DNA of 64,000 nucleotides from Chamaesiphon sp041738715 (GTDB taxonomy: Bacteria > Cyanobacteriota > Cyanobacteriia > Cyanobacteriales > Chamaesiphonaceae): contig JBGSPI010000132.1 of assembly GCA_041738715.1 (NCBI GenBank), positions 62,001-126,000 on the forward strand. Direction: 5' to 3'. Below, piece by piece: positions 60,965 to 64,000 of this stretch (position 1 is the stretch's first letter; each line of letters starts with the position of its first letter). A program made the position numbers and the translations under genes. The notes under the pieces are model-generated. The model saw only the letters and a program-made list of their open reading frames with translations. It was not told the DNA's origin and made no database searches.

Positions 60965-63271
60965 CTAACTGAGTAATTTAGTAATTTTCCGAAGTAACTG
61001 TTCGGGATTAACTTTTTTCCAGACGTAATCATCTACAAATTTTTTCACGGTAGGACTAAAGATATCTTCTTGATTGGCGATCGCAATAATCTTAATATCG
61101 GCTAGTGTTGTCGATTTACGAATACTTTGAATTAGTCGATCTACTGTTTGTTCTCCACAACTTAGATCGACAATTAGGAGGTCTGACTTAAACATTGAAA
61201 TTTGGCGAAATGATGAATCAGCAGATAACAGCCATGTGACTTGATATCTAGCAGCAGTGAGAACATCACACAGAAAATTAGCTAAATTTTCATCATGTTG
61301 AATTAAAATAATTCGTCTAGGAATTGGGTTGAGTTCGGGATCTTGAAAAACTAATTTGCGATCGAGTTCATCCCAATCATTCCGTTCGGTTACCTGTAAT
61401 GGCTGGGAAGCTATCCGAACGGTAAAAGTTGAGCCAGAACCCAAAACTGAGTCAACATCAATTCTGCCGCCATGTAGTTCGACTAATTGTTGTGTAATTG
61501 CTAAACCCAATCCCATTCCTGCATAGTCACGATCGTAGTTGGGATTGAGTTGATGGAACTTTTTAAATAGACGCGGAATTTGTTCCGCATCGATGCCAAT
61601 ACCACTATCTTCAACTTCAAAAATTGCATAAATATCTTCCAGCCAGACTCTGACCATTACAGTACCGTATTCTGGTGTAAATTTAATTGCATTAATTAAG
61701 ATATTTAAAAGAACTTGACGAATCCGTTTTGTATCTCCACGAAACCGTAAATCTCGACCGCTAATATGACTCACATCATTACCAGCATTGATGATTTGAA
61801 ATTGGAGATCTATTTTCCCCATCTCTGCTTTTGATCGAACTATTTCTACTACTTGTTTAACTAGTTTTGAGAGTGAAAATTCACTGATTTTTAGAAATGT
61901 TTTCCCAACTTCAAGTTTATAAAAATCGAGAATATCATCAATTAATTCAGATAAATGCTCCCCACTATTATGAATGGTCTGAAGGTAATTCTGCTGTCGA
62001 TCTGTGAGATTGAGCGAAGGTAGCCGCAGCAGTGTGGCAGATAAGCCAAGAATACTGGTTAGGGGCGTACGTAATTCGTGGCTCAGGAGCGCGAGAAACT
62101 CAGTTTTTGACTGATTGGCGGTTTGGGCAACAATCACCGCATCTCGCAGTTCTTGCGTCCGTTCGTTAACGCGCTGTTCTAGATGCTGAGTATGCCATTG
62201 ACTAGCCCTGTACAGTTCAGATTGATGAATGGCAAAGGTGAACTGTTCGGTGACTTGCTGTAAAAATTGAATTTCGCGAACTTGCCACTGGCGAGGCTCC
62301 AGACATTGGTGAGCGATTAATAAACCCCACAGTCGATCCTGAATGACAATTGGGACAATTGCTTGAGACTGAACCTGACATCGACGCATCAAATTCAGCA
62401 TACACTGGTTATCTGCATATTCTACATCGATCCGATCGATCGCCTTGGCGATCCCACTTTGATACTTGTCCCACAATTCTCGATCGAAAAAACAGTCTTG
62501 TGTTTCAGTCAGATTCAATACTGAGCTAAGACCAAGCTTATCGGTCACTTCATAACCAACAATCCCTTTGCCAGTATAATCATCAAAACACTTCCCACTA
62601 ACTTTGCCCTCAATCTGCTCGAACTCCAATTGATAAATCAGCAACCTATCCACGCTCAAGAACACCTGTACTTGCCGAATTGCTGTTTGGAGAATTACGT
62701 TTAAGTCAAGATTTTGATGAATTTGGGTGCTGATATCATTCAGGATACGTGCTTGATCTACTTGCTGCTGCAACAAAATTTCTGCATCACTGCATCGATT
62801 GGTAGCTGAATCAGAATTTTGATCTTGGCAAATCCCGGCTAGTAACAACTGAGTAAAATAGCTTTGGACAGAGCTATCATTTACTTGCCCGTTTTCAGGG
62901 ATTGATGGCTGGATTGTCGCCGGCAAATAAACCAACAGCGGTTGGAGAAACTGATGAATAACTGATGGTGCGAAGGTAATTTCGATTTCGTAGGTACTGT
63001 TGGGGCGATTTTCCAGTTGTGGCAAGCTAGCCTGATTAACTATTCTGCCAATCAGTAAGGCATTGAATCGCTCGGAAAAGATTGCCGAAAACAGGGGTAG
63101 ACTTGTTAACTCAACCCCGTTGGTGGCGATTGGCTCAACATGTAAGTCTGCTTCGGTAATTAACTGCACATTTTCCCCAATGACGACCATCATTTGTTGC
63201 CACAAATCTCGTAAAGTCTGAAAGGTCTTCAGTGGGTAATTGCCCCGGATAATTGAAGTAAAATTAGACAT
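60965..63271 (-). CDS. Hybrid histidine kinase with a cyanobacteriochrome-like GAF domain
   Basis: A 768-residue cytosolic sensor kinase. N-terminal domain (1-145) of unknown fold; GAF domain (about 180-350) resembling cyanobacteriochromes (VDRLLIYQ, RLWGLLIAHQCLEPRQWQ); HisKA with SHELRTPL (His398); HATPase_c with NILINAIKFTPEYG and GMGLGLAITQQLVELHGG; C-terminal receiver (about 650-768) with HDEN, LLIVDLSCGE (likely phospho-Asp) and VWKKVNP. In the GAF, Cys290 sits where the bilin-binding Cys would be but is followed by Met rather than His, and a DCFF stretch (259-262) lies where the DxCF motif occurs in some cyanobacteriochromes. Bilin binding is thus possible but unproven. It is convergent to a GT2 gene. 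Confidence 0.92.
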   Translation of the reverse strand: MSNFTSIIRGNYPLKTFQTLRDLWQQMMVVIGENVQLITEADLHVEPIATNGVELTSLPLFSAIFSERFNALLIGRIVNQASLPQLENRPNSTYEIEITFAPSVIHQFLQPLLVYLPATIQPSIPENGQVNDSSVQSYFTQLLLAGICQDQNSDSATNRCSDAEILLQQQVDQARILNDISTQIHQNLDLNVILQTAIRQVQVFLSVDRLLIYQLEFEQIEGKVSGKCFDDYTGKGIVGYEVTDKLGLSSVLNLTETQDCFFDRELWDKYQSGIAKAIDRIDVEYADNQCMLNLMRRCQVQSQAIVPIVIQDRLWGLLIAHQCLEPRQWQVREIQFLQQVTEQFTFAIHQSELYRASQWHTQHLEQRVNERTQELRDAVIVAQTANQSKTEFLALLSHELRTPLTSILGLSATLLRLPSLNLTDRQQNYLQTIHNSGEHLSELIDDILDFYKLEVGKTFLKISEFSLSKLVKQVVEIVRSKAEMGKIDLQFQIINAGNDVSHISGRDLRFRGDTKRIRQVLLNILINAIKFTPEYGTVMVRVWLEDIYAIFEVEDSGIGIDAEQIPRLFKKFHQLNPNYDRDYAGMGLGLAITQQLVELHGGRIDVDSVLGSGSTFTVRIASQPLQVTERNDWDELDRKLVFQDPELNPIPRRIILIQHDENLANFLCDVLTAARYQVTWLLSADSSFRQISMFKSDLLIVDLSCGEQTVDRLIQSIRKSTTLADIKIIAIANQEDIFSPTVKKFVDDYVWKKVNPEQLLRKITKLLS

Positions 63272-63662
63272 TTGCGAAGCTGACGACTCAGGCGGGAGTT
63301 AGTTGCTGGAGTAATAATAGTGGTGGGGAGTAGCCAACTCATCAAGCTGACTGAGCATCGTCCCATGATAAATAATACTCATTGTTACAGCCTATGGATT
63401 TTGTCAGTCCCTAGCTACTAGTTTAGTGTGGTTTAGATTGTTTTCGAGCAATGTATGACTCTTCGTTACCGAAGTTAGTGCTTAATTGACCAGTTTGAGT
63501 TCCATTGAAGGACTAGGGGAATTGTGCTAGCAAGTGAGTTGAGGTTGTGAGGTTGGAATTCAAGATGTATTTGCGACGGCAGTTTAGATCGTTTAAAATT
63601 TTTGCCCATAAACCTTGTACCATAATATAGCTCACTGTTTGGGTGTATGCAATTGCTCCTGT
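63272..63662. other. Divergent promoter region for the sensor kinase and export permease
   Basis: No gene in 391 bp. It separates the histidine kinase (minus) from the ABC-2 permease (plus), so both promoters should lie here. TTGAGGTTGTGAGGTTGG repeats GAGGTTG twice (63540-63556). I see no clear operator. Confidence 0.5.
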
Positions 63663-64000
63663 ATGGCTATATCTGTTAAAACTAACTCCACTAACTCTCA
63701 GCTATCGAGTGCCTCCCGCTACTGGGAATTACTCTTTGTGCTAGCTGAACGCGAACTTAAGGTTAGGTATCGAGGTTCTTTTTTAGGTGTGTACTGGTCA
63801 TTATTTAATCCTCTAATTATGACGGGATTGTACACCGCTATTTTCGGTGGAGTTTTTAAAAAATATTATCATGATTCTCTGTCTGAATATACACTGGCTG
63901 CTTTTACAGGTCTAGCAGTAATCCATTTTTATAATGGTTCGACGGCTCAGGCTTTACCTAGTATTGTGGCGAATGGTTTATTGTTAAATAAAATTAAGCT
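63663..64000 (+). CDS. ABC-2-type polysaccharide export permease (partial)
   Basis: The first 112 codons of a Wzm/RfbA-like permease, cut by the window edge. After a Ser/Asn-rich start (MAISVKTNSTNSQLSS) come ERELKVRYRGSFLGVYWSLF, the hallmark cytoplasmic motif of polysaccharide ABC-2 permeases, and the first two TM helices (PLIMTGLYTAIFGGVF; LAAFTGLAVIHFYNG). With its ATPase partner, presumably just downstream, it would export O-antigen-like glycan or teichoic-acid-like polymer. Fits with glycosyltransferases at 59-61 kb. Confidence 0.93.
   Translation, partial: MAISVKTNSTNSQLSSASRYWELLFVLAERELKVRYRGSFLGVYWSLFNPLIMTGLYTAIFGGVFKKYYHDSLSEYTLAAFTGLAVIHFYNGSTAQALPSIVANGLLLNKIK

Overview
The window comes from a cyanobacterium. 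Its markers are the magnesium-chelatase subunit ChlI, aerobic HemF, the two-domain cyanobacterial ThiE next to ThiS, the Ycf45-type R3H ATPase, the clock-associated Fe-S protein LdpA, a DUF3326 protein, a TIGR04168 metallophosphoesterase and a DUF4336 protein. The DNA is moderately AT-rich and dense in CGATCG/GATCGA words, as expected of HIP1-rich cyanobacteria. Heptameric short tandem repeats sit in many intergenic gaps. A Chamaesiphon-like or related filamentous/epiphytic lineage is a guess only.

Region 1 (1-15.3 kb): a Uma2-family protein and a small coiled-coil protein, then a roughly 13.6-kb co-oriented cell-surface cluster. It holds two large paralogous secreted repeat proteins (1653-4034 and 5156-7582), a small DUF11-like secreted protein between them, a DUF11/SdrD-B-like protein, a 1169-residue outer-membrane beta-barrel protein and a CSLREA/beta-helix/OmpA fusion. 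I infer that it builds an outer-surface structure, with the barrel and the OmpA domain as envelope anchors. A secreted phospholipase A2-like protein lies convergently behind it.

Region 2 (16-33.5 kb): mostly housekeeping. It carries lgt, a ylxR-like gene, a CapD/FlaA1-type nucleotide-sugar dehydratase, chlI, a tail-anchored coiled-coil protein, mscL, thiE-thiS, two exported thiol-disulfide proteins, a DinG-like helicase relative with decayed catalytic motifs, mgtE with a structured leader, rtcB, a second Uma2 gene and pyrB.

Region 3 (33.7-37.5 kb): the best candidate for an unusual system. An SF2 helicase, a 42-residue mini-protein and a DndD-like SMC/Rad50-type ATPase form a compact module; the last two overlap by ATGA. 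It resembles part of a DNA-phosphorothioation (Dnd) defence locus but has no dndB, dndC or dndE beside it. The helicase is separated from the mini-protein by a compound hairpin plus heptamer repeats.

Region 4 (37.5-64 kb): birA, an M23 endopeptidase, a DEP-domain protein, hemF, a small secreted protein, mrp, a rodA/ftsW gene, a GH57 protein, a DUF2237 protein, a YugP-like zinc protease, DUF3326 and DUF4336 proteins, tRNA-Ser(UGA), a phosphoribulokinase paralogue without the redox cysteines, a metallophosphoesterase, an NlpC/P60 protein, a DUF2252 protein, coaE, ldpA, ycf45, two glycosyltransferases, a GAF-containing hybrid histidine kinase resembling a cyanobacteriochrome, and the start of an ABC-2 polysaccharide-export permease cut by the window edge. 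The glycosyltransferases, CapD-like enzyme and export permease suggest active surface-glycan production alongside the protein surface cluster.
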